64,000 nt of DNA, taken from positions 23,851,621-23,915,620 of the forward strand of contig OY821784.1 of the NCBI GenBank assembly GCA_963682175.1, in the 5' to 3' direction. Positions 11,811 through 23,944 of the stretch are shown here, piece by piece. The notes below the pieces were generated by a model. It was not told where the DNA came from, ran no database searches, and was given only the letters and a program-made list of their open reading frames with translations. Origin of the DNA: Triglochin maritima. Its lineage: Eukaryota; Streptophyta; Magnoliopsida; Alismatales; Juncaginaceae. Both the position numbers and the translations under genes were made by a program. How positions within the stretch are numbered: position 1 is the stretch's first letter; each line of letters opens with the position of its first letter.

Positions 11811-14800
11811 TGTAAAGGGTTAAGTTGTCAATGTTCCATCCTAATCCTTGGTCAAGAAATTAATCATGTTTAAGGTGTTGTTTTAGGCTAATGGTGGATT
11901 TGACTTGGTTGGAGTGGGCTAGCATGGTAGAGGAATGGTGGAGGAATGGGAGGTATGGTGGTAAGTATGGTGGTAGTGATGGTGTTGGGTTTAAAAGAAG
12001 AGGAAAGCACCCACTCCTCCTTTTCTCCTCTCTCTCAACTCTACCTTCCTCTCCCACTCATCCATCTCTCCTCCCCTCTCCTCTTCACGACGGACAGCGG
12101 TCGGAGGTGGGGCTGGCGTTACGATTGCTAGTTTGGAGGCGACGCAAGATGAACTGGAGATGGTAGTTGTTGGAGGAACTAAGCTACACGGAAGGTGCTT
12201 ATCAGGACATTCGGAGCTTCGACGAGCGTGTGAAGGTATGCCAAGATCTATTTAGGTTGTTCACACAAGGCGTGTTAGGGGTTTTGCTCGTCGCCGGAGG
12301 CCTCACCGGTGATGAGGGGCAATTAGGTATCTGCCGAGAAACGGTGATCGATGTCGTTGGTGGTCGACCGGTTGTAGTTTGTTTGCTAGACTTTGCCTCG
12401 CACCGGTCGAACGATACATGTCGGTTGTCGACTAGTTGTGAATAATTGTTGGGCATTAGAGGGTCGGTTATTTTTGGTCGAACGGGACCCCTATGTCGTT
12501 TGACCGTTCATTGTCATTTAGTCTATTTTAGGCCAAGACCATCTATACAATCAACCTCCTAGAGACCTTTGTTCGACCGGTTGTAGAGGATTTCCGACTT
12601 GCATAGTTCCTGTTATTTCTGGTCGAATGGTATCCTAGTTACGTTCTACTGATTGCCTCATATTTGCATTTTTACCCTGGCCCAGACCTTCTAAACAGTC
12701 GACCGCCCATGGACCTCAGTTTGACCGATAACTTAAGTTAGGCCCCAGTAATCGACCGGATTGAGCCTCTATTCAAACGTTTCCTTTTCATAAGGAAACG
12801 GTCGACTAGTGTGCCAATTGCCTTTTTCGCATGTATTGTTTTGTTTCCTCGAAAACCCGTGTCCTCGCTGCGAGCGTGAGCCACGAAGTGACAGTAGGTG
12901 CGATGATCGTGCCTGCCTAGGGACCGTCGAGCGATAGAGAGGGGATGATGGCACACGTGCGACCCTTGTGTCTTATGCTTTAATTGCACCATGTTGCATT
13001 CCACACCCTATGTAGTAGACCTGAGGGATCTTGGATCCCAATGCATTGCATTGTTACCAGGTCCATGGAGTGAGATGACCGTCCAGCGTGTACGGCGACG
13101 GAGATGATCGACCGACCTGGGTGACGACGGAGATGACTGACCAGCTTGTGTGGCGACGAGGATGACTGCTCGATGTTTATTCTGACAGGTAGCCCCGGTT
13201 TGGCACAACTACACGAGTTGACCATCAAGAGAGTGACGACTCCGGCGGTGTCGCGGTGGACACGAGATCATATCTATATCTATGACACAGATGTGCGTGC
13301 GACCTTCATCGAACCCTCATGATTCGTCTAGACGCGAGTGGGGATTACTCGCGTACCTTCGTATGGCCGCATGTGCCTGCAGTAGGTCCATTTGGGGGGC
13401 TCGATGTGGTTGGTGGGACCATTGTCCTTTTTTACCCCAAAAGGGGGACGATTGTATAAATTACATGCTTAGTGCCATAATATACTAGAATGATATGGTC
13501 ATTGTAAGTTTTGTTCATGCATGATTAGGGGGACTTGGTATACAGGGTTTTCGTTATGAAAATTCAGGCATTTTATCATGTTGCATTTTAGTACCTCTTT
13601 AGGCACTGAGTGGGTGGCGACCTAGGACGAGTTCACTCCGGGACCAGATCCACCAGTTCTATCTCTTAGGTTGTTACTGAAAGGAATGTCTTCTAAAATT
13701 TTTACTTTTAAATGTCAATTATTATGAATTGGATGTGCAAACATTTTGTTCCTTGATTATGGTATTCGTCTTTTGGAAGTGTTAAGGAAGAGGCATTTGG
13801 TCCTTAACCATAGAGCTCTAAAAGATAATGGTTTAAATAAATCAAAAGCTATTCACAATCATGGTAATTGACATGGAACATTAATTACCGTTATAAGATT
13901 GTCGTGTTGGTCATCGATTGTTGTAGCTTTACAAATAATTGACGACACGAGTATATGAAAGAGGAAAATGATTACTATTATATATTGATTAGACCTAACA
14001 AGTAAAACATTATGGAATTGTGTTTCGTGTCATTAATGTTTTACAGTGTCTTGGATCCTAAGATAAGAGACTTATATATTTTCACTCAAGAAGTGCTTAA
14101 TTTGATTATTGTCAAAAGGTATCAATGAGTATAGTGATAAAGGCAATAGTTGGTTGAAACTGACTCGTACTAGAAAAGATAGCTAGTCAAACGATTATCG
14201 TTGCCCCTCTTAATTGAGTGATGATATTAGTGGGCCCCTTGATAAAGCAAAATTTTAATGTGCACAATGTAACTTGAGTTAAGTTACATAGTTATAATTA
14301 GCTTAAAGAGATCAAGAAATGAATATAATACAAAGGTGACACATTTCTACTTTGTATCTATTCTTAATATCATGAGGCAAGGGACGGACACCAGTGGTGC
14401 ATTTACATCACTAAATGTATCGTGTTTAGTTCGAGTGGAACAAAGACATCTATGCTAATTGGGTAAATATAATGTGTCGCTGGATACCGCTTATAGTTTG
14501 AGATATTAAGTGTTTAATATCGCTGCCAATTTAGCTTAGATCCTCCTGTAGGTCACACCACAAAACTGAAAAACAAGAAGCTTAATTTTGAGTTCATAAG
14601 ATGTGTCGGGTTTCATGTGAAAAGGGACACATCTAATGAATCAATAAAATCAATATGTCATGAAAATTGACATAATTAGAATCATGGATAAATTCATATG
14701 AGGTGTAATAATTTAATATGACATTGGATAATATATTACATAAGATATGAATTTGCTAAAACCCCAAAAGATCAAATTTTGTTGGATATAAATCCAAAAT

Positions 14801-16001
14801 TTGACAAAGGCAAAGTCGGGGTCAGCACGGTAAACCGTTTAGGATTCGGTCGGCCGAGGTGTCTTTGGAACGGGGAACGGATAACACAATTGGTTGACCA
14901 AAATTGTCTGTAGTGCCTGGACAATTAGGATTGGTCAACCGGGCTTGAACGGTCAACTGAGAGAAAATATCCAGGAGCTATCTTGGGATATTTTTGGTAG
15001 ACCGAACGTGACACGGTCGTCCAAAGAAATTCGCTAGGAGAAATTTTGGTGAGTCAACGGTCGACCAGACCGACACGCGGATCGTCCGAATTTTTCAAGG
15101 GAATTTTTCTCGTGTATATTCAGTTGACCTTCTAGCTCACGGTCATCCGAACATGTGTTAAAACCGAATACTTCGGTTGACTGAGAAGAATTCTCGGTGA
15201 ACCGAACAACACGATTTTTGCCTGAATTATTAAGAGAATAACTAGATGATGGGTTGGATTAATTCCAGATTTGATCAAACGTTTTTTAAGATGCTTATGT
15301 GGCAATTTGGGATTAATTTTTGGAGATAATAAGGAAGAGATCATGGCTAGAGAATAGTTCATGATAAGGATGTTTTGGGAGCCTATGAAAGGACCCCTCA
15401 TCCTACTTGTTTATGTGAATGCATAAATTCTCGCTCTCTTTAATCTCTCCCTTAATCATCACGAAAATCTCTTAATAGTTTTAAGTTTTGGAAATAGAAA
15501 TCTCAGGAGCTTAAAGAGGGGTTATTAGCTAGATTCTATGCTTAATTAGAGATTGATTGGCTAGCTCTTTCTCTCTAATCTTGTTTACAGATTGGTGAAC
15601 ACTTGGAGTTTAATAGGTGGGAGATTTGACGAGCAACGGAACACCGGATCTTCTGAAAGTTTTTAGAGAGCCTTTGGGTATGATCCTCTTTTTTTTTTAA
15701 TATGTGTAGGATGCATGATACTAGAATAAACATATACATGTACGTAAAATCAATGAAAATATGAAATCGATCTTGTATGTTTGTATTAAAAAATTTAAAA
15801 TATACACATACATAGGGACATGAAATCCTACAGTTACTACCTCTATTAAGTTTTTCCCTTTGACTTCGATGTATTCGTACTTTGAACTCTCATGCGATGG
15901 TGCACTACATTGTTCAGTATATTATGAGTAATTTCCCCATTCACTCTGGTCTTATCTTTGATAATTGGTTTTAAACTTTTCCACTTTTTGGGAACCTTAC
16001 A
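11811..16001 (+). repeat. 5' LTR of element D (E-type), split by solo LTR F
   Basis: Starts TGTAAAGGGTTAAG and ends GGAACCTTACA, directly before the primer site. Removing F (13678-15832) and one GTTAC leaves about 2.03 kb. It is homologous to the reverse complements of the solo LTRs 48410-50507 and 50767-53330. The 12.36-12.81 kb part carries GGTCGACC-type palindromes. Confidence 0.8.
13678..15832 (+). mobile_element. Solo LTR F
   Basis: 2,155 bp, TGAAAGGAATG...AATCCTACA, flanked by GTTAC at 13673-13677 and 15833-15837. It is inserted in the D 5' LTR. Related copies lie at 42995-46421 (inverted) and 46968 to about 48205. The LTR of the inverted copy is preceded on its own strand by AAGTGGGAGAT, a polypurine tract of the kind common in Ty1/Copia elements, so F is probably Copia. 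GGTCGACC-like palindromes cluster at 14.84-15.19 kb. Confidence 0.9.
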
Positions 16002-16004
16002 GCT

Positions 16005-16016
16005 TGGTATTATAGC
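16005..16016 (+). promoter_or_regulatory. Primer-binding site of element D
   Basis: TGGTATTATAGC lies three bases after the LTR. It matches the tRNA-iMet-complementary TGGTATCAGAGC with two C/G-to-T type changes. Confidence 0.7.
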
Positions 16017-16143
16017 AGGTCAGTTTTGGTGTACTCATCCAAAGAAACCACCATTAGGAGTAGATGAATATAGTGTTGCATTTCTTTCAGTAGATGATGC
16101 ATGCATACGTAAATTGATTCTGTTTTCTTGGTTATTGTGCTAG

Positions 16144-18710
16144 ATGACTCCGAGATGAGTGAGACCCCACCGCACGAGTGTAGCGCCAGTGACGCAACTG
16201 GGGGCCCAACGTGGGAGGAAGATGATGGACGCTCTATGGGACTATTGAGAGGCTCGGAGAGTTCCTAGAGTGCCAGACTGCGTGGAATGAGCATGTTGGA
16301 GTGCTCCCAATGCACGAGAGATTTATGTGCTAGCATCCACCTACCTTCGAGGGCAGAGTTGATCTAGAGGCAGGTGAGGACTGAGTCTTCCAGCTCTAGA
16401 GGATTTTCAGGGTGACTGGATGCTTCCTAGAGATGAAGGTGGATCTGGCCACCTACGTGTTGGGTGGTTCTGCATCCAACTGGTTGGGACCACATCCGTT
16501 GTGGTGTTCAGCGATAGAGAGGACGTGAGCTAGGAGGAGTTACTAGAGGAGTTCAATATGGAGTAATTACCGTACCACGGGGACGCGAAACACGAGAAGT
16601 TCCTTGCCCGAGAGCATAAGGAGTTGACGTTGGAGACCTACGTCAGCAAGTTAACACCCTAAAACATTACTGTCTAGCGATCTACGTCACCAGGAGCAGA
16701 GGGTGATGAAGTTCACACGGGACTTCGGAAGCAGATCAGGTCTCGTGTGCTCACCAGCATGTCGCAGACCCAGGTGGATGCCATGAATTGCGTGACTATT
16801 GTAGACAAGGATTCCCAGGAGAACTATCTGTGGGGATCGTATGGGGCCCTCTATTGATCATAATTAACTAAAGTGCGGAATTAAAACTTAATTACGAAAC
16901 TAACAACTAATCATGCAAGGGTTAGATGAGAGTTAGAGAAATTGCAAACCACGTTGTAGTCGACGCCCGATGTAACGAGGTTCGGCACCCTCCACGGGTC
17001 CTAGTCCTCACTCACAATCCCCGCTCGTCCCTCGAGCCTCGCTTGTGATTTCCACTATCCGATCTCTGTTACCGGGCCGAGATCAACGCCTTTACGAACA
17101 ACGAGCCTCGCGAACATCCTCGCCTCGCCCGTGTCTCCTCTCACAACCTGAGAGGGAGCTTCCTCGAAGCTATTACAACTCTTGTGATTGGGATGAAAGA
17201 ATGAATCACACTTCTTGCTAATGACACTCTAACTTTGAGCACACTTGGATTATGATATGGATCTAGGAATACAAGTGGTGAAGTTTTGGCTTGAGTGTAT
17301 AGGATTTGAGCTTTGAAGGTTTGGGAAAGATAGCACAAGGGTACTTGATGTTTGGAGAGTGTAGTGCTTGTGTTGTGCTTCTAATGAGGTCCTTATATAG
17401 GCTTCAAAGCTCTTAGAGCCGTTGGGGAGTAGGTGCGAAAGTTGACCCATGAAAAGTGATGAAATGACAGAAGTTCGGGCAGAATTTGCATACTCCTCGG
17501 TAGACCGTTAACCGAACGGATTACCGAAGATGGTCATTTCGGTTTACCGAATCCTATTCGATTAACCGCTCACTCAACTCCAGTAGCTCTCTAACTAGCA
17601 ACCCTAATACAATTCGGTTTACCGAAACCTATTCTGTTAACCGTTCCAAACTGGACAGTAAGATTGGTAGGGTTCTGTTAATGCTAGGTTCGGTTGACCG
17701 TCTATACTTCGGTATACCGAAGTTAGCGCGGGTTTTGCGCTGACAATGCGTGGGAAATTGTTTTACCAATAACGGTCAAGTTAAATAGCCGTTGGGCTCC
17801 TAAAGCAATATGATTCGGTCGACCGAATGAAGTTCGGTGTACCAAATATGGATAAGTTAATTGGGCTTTAGGTCAAGATTTAAATACGACCGTTGGAGCA
17901 AAGTCCAAAACCGGTCCAGGCTAATTCGGTCTACCGAAGGTGGTTCGGTAAACCGAGGTGGTTATTCCAGGGAACACCTAAAGGATTCTACACGGTTGAC
18001 CGCAAGGTGTTCGGTGGACCGAACTCTACACGATTCGGTTTACCGAGAGGCGTTCGGTTAACCGTGGGGATATGGGACAGAATCCTAATGTGCTCAAGTT
18101 TACATTAATCCTAAGGACTCAAATTATACTAAATTACATATTGGTCCAAAGCTTGATTATATGTCTTGAGTCTTTATCTTCTTGTCCCAAAGCTCCTTAG
18201 CTTGATTCTTCATCAACCTATTAAGAATATTGCAAGTACACGAATATATATGCAATGCATGTACTCATGTTTGCTTACTTTGATTGTCTAGGTTGATTGA
18301 TTAAATATAGATTAAGATTAGATTACTTACTCATCAAAACTAAATAAAGATTAAGGCTAAAAAGCCAACACTATCAAGAGGCAAGAAGGCCGTAGGGGAA
18401 TGTCAGTGGACGTGCAGCTGGACGTTTCATAGGGAATCCGGGCAAGAGGATCCAGATTGAAGGAGGTGGTCCACGCAGACCTGAGGTGTGCAAGGCTTGT
18501 GGTAGAGTTCACCCCAGACGAGAGTGCTTTTATATTCCTGGGGTGTGTTTGGATTGCGGTCAGTATGGGCACTATTTCCGAGAGTACCCTAACAGACATG
18601 GCGAGCCCAGTACGAGACCAGGACCACCGGTGGTAGGGAGAGTCGGAGTCAGCCAACCTGTTGCACCACCAAACTATGGAAGGATAGTTGAACGGGTCCT
18701 TGTGTAGTTG
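16144..18710 (+). pseudogene. gag remnant of element D, split by solo LTR G
   Basis: 16144-16828 retains scattered gag-like segments in shifting frames (FEGRVD, LGGSASNW, LTLETYVSKF), with early stops including TGA at the fifth codon. After solo LTR G, 18371-18710 reads through a CCHC zinc knuckle CLDCGQYGHYFREYP (an odd C-x2-C-x4-H with Tyr where the last Cys is expected) within a Pro-rich context ending at a TAG. This was the nucleocapsid part of Gag. It is not functional now. Confidence 0.7.
16829..18370 (-). mobile_element. Solo LTR G
   Basis: 1,542 bp starting TGTGGGGATC and ending AAAGCCAACA in + coordinates, flanked by CTATC (16824-16828, 18371-18375). The - strand has a TATATAAGG promoter box (about 17391-17400), so the LTR reads right to left, starting TGTTGGCTTTTTAGCC. 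It is probably Ty1/Copia by general look, but no coding part remains. Palindromic CGGTTTACCG/CGGTCGACCG-like motifs are dense at 17.49-18.07 kb. A decayed relative is at 9770-10150. Confidence 0.88.
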
Positions 18711-19328
18711 ACTGCCAGTTTGGAAGTCAGTACGCCCATGGGAGAGGTGGCATTGTGGGAGCGTCCTCCCCGACACCATAGTTGTTTTGAGAGACCAAGA
18801 TTTTCTGGCAAATCCGGTCTTGTTACCGATAGAGGACTTTGATGTCATATTGGGGATGGACTAGCTGTCACAGTATGGTGTTCGGGTCTTTTTCCATAAG
18901 AAGAAGATCCTGATCCCGAGGAATGACCAACCTAATGTGCCGATCAACGGAACGAAGAGCAGAGGAGGCTGAATCATTGTGTCAGTAGTGAAGGCTCAGA
19001 AGTTGATGCACCAGGGTTGTAGGGCATTCTTGGTTACTCTAGTAGTTCCAAATCCCGAGATGAAGACATGGGAGGACATTGCAGTCTTGTAGGATTTTCC
19101 AGATGTGTTTTCAGATGATATCACTGGCCTACCACCACACTGAGAGATCGAGTTTGGCATCAAGTTTGTAGCAGGTACACCTCTACAGTCGAAGGCTCCG
19201 TGTCGGATGGCACATGCAGAGTTGGTCGAGCTGAAGAAGCATCTGCAAGATTTGATATATACTGAGTTCATCCGACCGAGTGTCTAACATTAGGGAGGGC
19301 CAATGCTTTTCATGAAGATGAAGGATGG
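18711..19328 (+). pseudogene. Protease and N-terminal reverse transcriptase remnant of element D
   Basis: A protease-end motif DFDVILGMD is followed by TAG (18862-18864) where Trp is expected. Next come the chromovirus linker and RT start: FPDVFSDDITGLPPH, IEFGIKFVAGTPLQSKAPCR, ELKKHLQDLIYTEFIRPSV and MKMKDGS, broken by several stops. The sequence halts at 19333 inside the DGS-LxMCIDYR block where element C inserted, and resumes at 39484 with LWMCIDYR. Confidence 0.8.
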
Positions 19329-19333
19329 GTCGT

Positions 19334-20603
19334 TGTTGAGATTTTTATTTATACCGCAAGTGCATGGCCGCGTTGAAGCGGTGGCAAGTACGGGTTGAAC
19401 ACAAGGAGGGAGAGATTCTTATATTTTTGTGATTTTCTTTGATTAAGGAAAGCAAAAGAGAAATAGTGTTGGTTTGAGATTTTTGGATTTATTTTTTTAT
19501 TTTTCTAAAGCAAGAACAACAAGAACAAAAACTAAGAAGAAATAACTATGGATGAGAGTCCAGTGGGTGGGAGTTATCAATCTTCGAGTTAGATTAGAGA
19601 TTACGAAAATTATTATAAATCAAGTGAGATATTAAGCATCTTATGATAATTGATTTAACAAAAACTCATATGATCAAAACACTAACAAGAAATTAAAATA
19701 AAAACGAACACTCTTCTCTAACCCTAAATCCGTCACCCCCACCTTTGGAGGGTTTTAGAAACCCATGGGGAGAAGTTGAGAAGGGTTCATGGAGATCATC
19801 GAGAGCCTATGAAAACAAAAAGAAAGAAATATTATACTAAACTACGATCTACGAAAACAAATACAATTATTCTAAGCATGCAACAAATTATTCTAAGAGA
19901 AGAGTAAAGAACAACTAGATTATTCTACTGGAATTAAGAACATGAAACATTAATCTAAAACTAAGCTTACAAAAGACAAAGATAATGGAGAAATAAAAGG
20001 GCAGAATTTTATTGCTTTAAAATGTAATACAAAAAACTCCTCTTACACAATATTTCGGGGCTATTTATAGGCGATACAAGAAACCCTAAGTATGCATCAG
20101 GAAGGACACGTGTTACTACACAATTGGACGAAAATAGGAGGCACGGATCGCAACCCATGCGGCGATTCCGCCGCATATTGACCGTTAGATGCGGCGATTC
20201 CGCCGCATGGATGGTCCAGATGACTTCGTGCTTTTGTGGGTGTGTTTTTGGTATGTTGTAGGTTGTCTCCACGTGTATAAATCAATTATTGCATATCTTT
20301 GGAGATCCGAATTTGATTTCTTCTTGAATACTCCTCCAAAATAACTTTTTAGTCCTTCTAATTTGCGATCAAGTCCCTGACTTCTTATGCAATCAATTGG
20401 ACTTCAACTTGAGCTTGAATCTCTATCTAATTGGTCTTTGTGATCCATCTAAGTCCATTGCACGCGTTTTAGCTCGAATATTGGTAAATTGCATTGTAAC
20501 TCCTGAATTCCGCACAATTTCTCAAAACAATACCTTAGTAGCATTTATTTATATAAAAACACTCTAAATGAAAGACATATGATGCAATGTATGCAATGCA
20601 TCA
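19334..20603 (-). repeat. 3' LTR of element C
   Basis: TGTTGAGATTT...ATGCATCA in + coordinates. It contains two copies of the perfect palindromic hairpin ATGCGGCGATTCCGCCGCAT at 20157-20176 and 20189-20208. Confidence 0.95.
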
Positions 20604-21672
20604 AATACCCCTACACCTAGATTTTGCTAGTCTCGAGCAAAACAAAACATGAGAAATATAAGTATGAAAGCACAGAAATCCTAACTCATTTTCGTAGGAA
20701 TCACGGTTGCACTTAGCATGTGCAACAAGCCTTTAAACCTCCAAGTTTCCTTAGAGGACGAGTTTTGTCTCGTGAGGGTTTTCAGTTGACACACCCACAA
20801 AGTCTTAATTCAATATTCCATTAATAGCTCTCGATATCTCCACCTCAACCTTATACATCTCACTTAGAATTCTTGCATGCTCATTATACAAATCTAACTT
20901 ATAAAAAGTTTGACTTGGTCTTTGTTCCTCCAACATTCACACCACTAACCCTTCTACACATGTTATCACTTAAATTATTTTGCACGCCTCCTCTGGTGGT
21001 GAAGTATCATTCAGATCAACCATGGCATGGATCATTCTTTTAGCTTTGGGCCTTGAGTATATATTTTTTTCTTTTCTTCCGCGATTCAACACATTTGCTT
21101 TTTCTGACACTTTTACCCTTTTTGCATTCGTGTAGCGAGTTTGGTCGATAATCCCGAGCTGGCAGACTCAAGTTACCGGGTTTTAAGATACCCCTACGGA
21201 CCAGTGACTCAAAGGCTTGGGCTTTTGTAATCATTTTGCAAAATGTGCTTTCCTCACTTTATTCCTTTATTTTTACTTTTATTTTCCTCAAGGCTTAATT
21301 GCTATTAGAAGTCCACACTTCCCGGTATATTTTCCTCAACCTCTGCTTTTTATCAACCACTTCAAAGATTTGATTCATCCAATTTAAGTGCATACATGTC
21401 TTAAGGGTAATGTGTTATTTCTTTGGAACTTAGATTTATGTCATAGTTTCTACAAGCAGAACTATATAATAAGGAACAAAGACTCAATGCAATTTGTACT
21501 CGGGTTTTGGTGGTTCAATCTTAAGCTATGTCATGAAACAATGATTTTTTTTAATGGGAAATAAAAACAAAACAGATAGGTAGATAACTAGTCACCCCCC
21601 TACACCTATTTTATGCATTGTCCTCAATGTATGCAAAATTGAATAATATAGGAAATGCAAGAAATAATAAAG
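20604..21672 (-). other. 3' non-coding region of element C
   Basis: It begins next to the LTR with the polypurine end (AGGTGTAGGGGTATT on the - strand). It shares its first 60 bases with the corresponding parts of A and B. No gene is seen. Confidence 0.65.
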
Positions 21673-22518
21673 TTACCGCCTTCGGGATGACGACTCTCCA
21701 CGGTCGGAGAGTGCTTTGTTCACTTTGCTATTGAGGCGCTTCATCCCGCCCCACATTCGGGACCTATGCTCGTCAGAGTTTTCTGGGGTTGACTGAGCCC
21801 ATAATGTTGCGGAGTCTTCAGACGACTCACTTGATTGCATAGCATCCTCCATTTCTGGAGGTGTCCACAGGTCCGCTATAGTGCCACGGTAGGAGGATGT
21901 CTCTCGTTCCACCGTACAAGGGAGCATGTCGGCTTCGTACACCCAGAAAGACTCATAGGCCATATAGTGCTTGCAGATAGTGGTGACGAGGCATGGCAGA
22001 GATTGGGAGTTGCGTTGGTGGCCTTCTGCAATGGTGGTCAGAAGCCGTCGGCACATACAGTAAGTGCGACCACGGGTCATCAGGGAGTGAACGATGCCCA
22101 TCTCAACGGTGCGAAAAGAGGTGTTGTGGGTATTACTCGTGACATTTTGGCATGCCCACCTACATGCTGTAAAGACATTCCGGTACATGGATGTGCCCTT
22201 GATACCCCGATCACGGCTAAGCACACAATCTGGTCCCATGAGTGACCGATAGAAACTGAGTTCCTCGGATGGCAAAGTGGAGGCCCCTTGTGGTATGTCA
22301 GTCAAGTTGGAGATGATGTTGAGGTCAATCGCCCATACTTTGTTTCTCCAATTCAGTAAAATGTACCCACTGTCCAGGTCTATGTTAGTGATACTGCTAT
22401 AGAACTCCTCCAGTAAGCTAGGGCAGTACACATCATTGTTATTATGGACCAAGTAGCTCCAACTCCGTGCTATGATTTCGTCGTAAAAGTGGGTGCCATT
22501 TTGATCACTAACAAGCAA
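21673..22518 (-). pseudogene. Extra ORF of element C, N-terminus cut off by element B
   Basis: A 281-codon open frame downstream of integrase. Visible features are a start region with HFYDEIIARSW, SLLEEFYSSI, a YILLNWRNKVWAIDL strand-rich block, a Cys-containing central part and a Ser/Glu-rich then basic C-terminus ending SSSRRR. The true ATG lies on the other side of element B, at 31160-31158; the frame continues across the 5-bp duplication AAGTT, so B removed only the first eight or so codons. The order (N-terminal FYxxI, then RGKxVxxxxxxIxxxxxIP) recalls the 'putative plant transposon protein' domain found after pol in some Athila-like elements. No signal peptide or membrane span is evident, so an envelope role is not supported. 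The function is unknown. Confidence 0.6.
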
Positions 22519-22530
22519 CGGGTGGAAGTT

Positions 22531-23944
22531 TGTTGAACGTTTTATTTAAACCGCAAGTGCATGGCCGCGATGAAGCGGTGGCAAGTACGGGTCATCCTCA
22601 GGGAGGTGAGCAGCCTCTTGTTTGCACGAAATCAAGTGGCGAAAATAATGGAGAAGAGAGTTGGTTACACTACTCTACACTAAACTACTCTAAGAAGTAT
22701 GAAAGGTGAAAGAAGCAAACAAACGATGAAATAAGAACTAAGCTAAGAACAAAACAAGAATGCTGGAATTTCAGGAAGGGAAAACCCCTAAGGGGTGGAG
22801 TGAGTGCACACAAGCAAAGAGGTGGGTGTAGAATACATTCTTTAAGCACATGAAGGTGGTGTTTATCAAGCATAGGAAGTGTCTAAATGTTATGGCAAAA
22901 CCTATCAATCTATTCACCAACTTGGTTGATTAACATTTACATATGCAAGGTGTTTATTTCAGAACCTAAACAAGCATGAGAGGTGTCTAATCATTTTGGC
23001 AAAACTCATCAAGTTATAAATTCTATCCTAAACAAGCAAGCATACATTCATGTTTTATCAACACATCAAAAATAAAGCATTCCTCCATTCTCTAATGCAT
23101 GTATGTACATCTACTCCACCCCCCCAAAGGGGATGGAACTACTCACTAAACATTACACTAATTATTAAACTAAGCAAAGAAAGCATATTAAAACTAAGCT
23201 AGAATTAAAAGACGATTAAACTAAAACATGCACAAACAATAAAAGAAGCATAAAACAAACAATGAAAGAAACACAAAACTTTATTGATAAAATGACTCAC
23301 ATTAAAAGTAGCATCCTCCTACTTTAATGTGTGATTCAAGGCCTCACTTCTTGTAGGAAGAATAGCCACTTAAAATATGGAGTGATTACAAAAGGAGGTG
23401 AAGAGTTCTATTTATAGGCATGGAAAAAGCTAATCCGGGACAATCCCCCGATGTGGGACTAAACAGATACCACACATAGCCTACACATCCTCTAATACAT
23501 GTGCTGGAGATATTTGAGCGCATTTGGGCAAAAAGTGACCGCCAATTAGCGGTCTTGGACCGCTAATTAGCGGTCTACAGTGTCCGGATCGCTCTGGAAT
23601 TTCTTGTGGGCTTTTCTGGAAGGCTTTGTTGGTATTTGATGCATCTATTTTCCATGTTGGAGCTCCGACCCGAATAGAATTGCCAAAATACTCCCCATGA
23701 TGGTGAGGAGTATTCTGTTTTGCTCTTAGGTCCTTCGGTCTTGCATTCAGGCCCTTCTTCCTTGCATCTTGGTCCACAGATCTCACAATTCAGTCCTTTT
23801 TCCCAGCTTTTGGGTCCTTTTATGCTTCATCTCTTCAAACCTATTTATTCCTGAAAACTAAACATAAAACTCGTAACATAGCATTATGTAGGTGAAAGAT
23901 AATGGATATAAGATACAAATATGAGCATGAAATGATGTCAATCA
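22531..23944 (-). repeat. 3' LTR of element B
   Basis: TGTTGAACG...GTCAATCA in + coordinates. It has TATAAATAG at 23408-23416 and paired hairpins GACCGCCAATTAGCGGTC (23537-23554) and GACCGCTAATTAGCGGTC (23558-23575). Confidence 0.95.

Noticed and set aside
18357..18848. 163-codon ORF (- strand)
   Set aside because: It is antisense to the gag zinc knuckle of element D and overlaps the solo LTR junction. It has no domain of its own.
21673..22518. Envelope gene of an Athila-type element
   Set aside because: The position fits, but no signal peptide, membrane span or glycosylation-rich ectodomain is evident, so the claim was dropped.
22685..22873. 62-codon ORF (- strand) recurring at 29879-30067 and, in part, 161-349
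   Set aside because: It lies inside LTRs and recurs only because the LTRs are copies of each other. There is no protein-like conservation.
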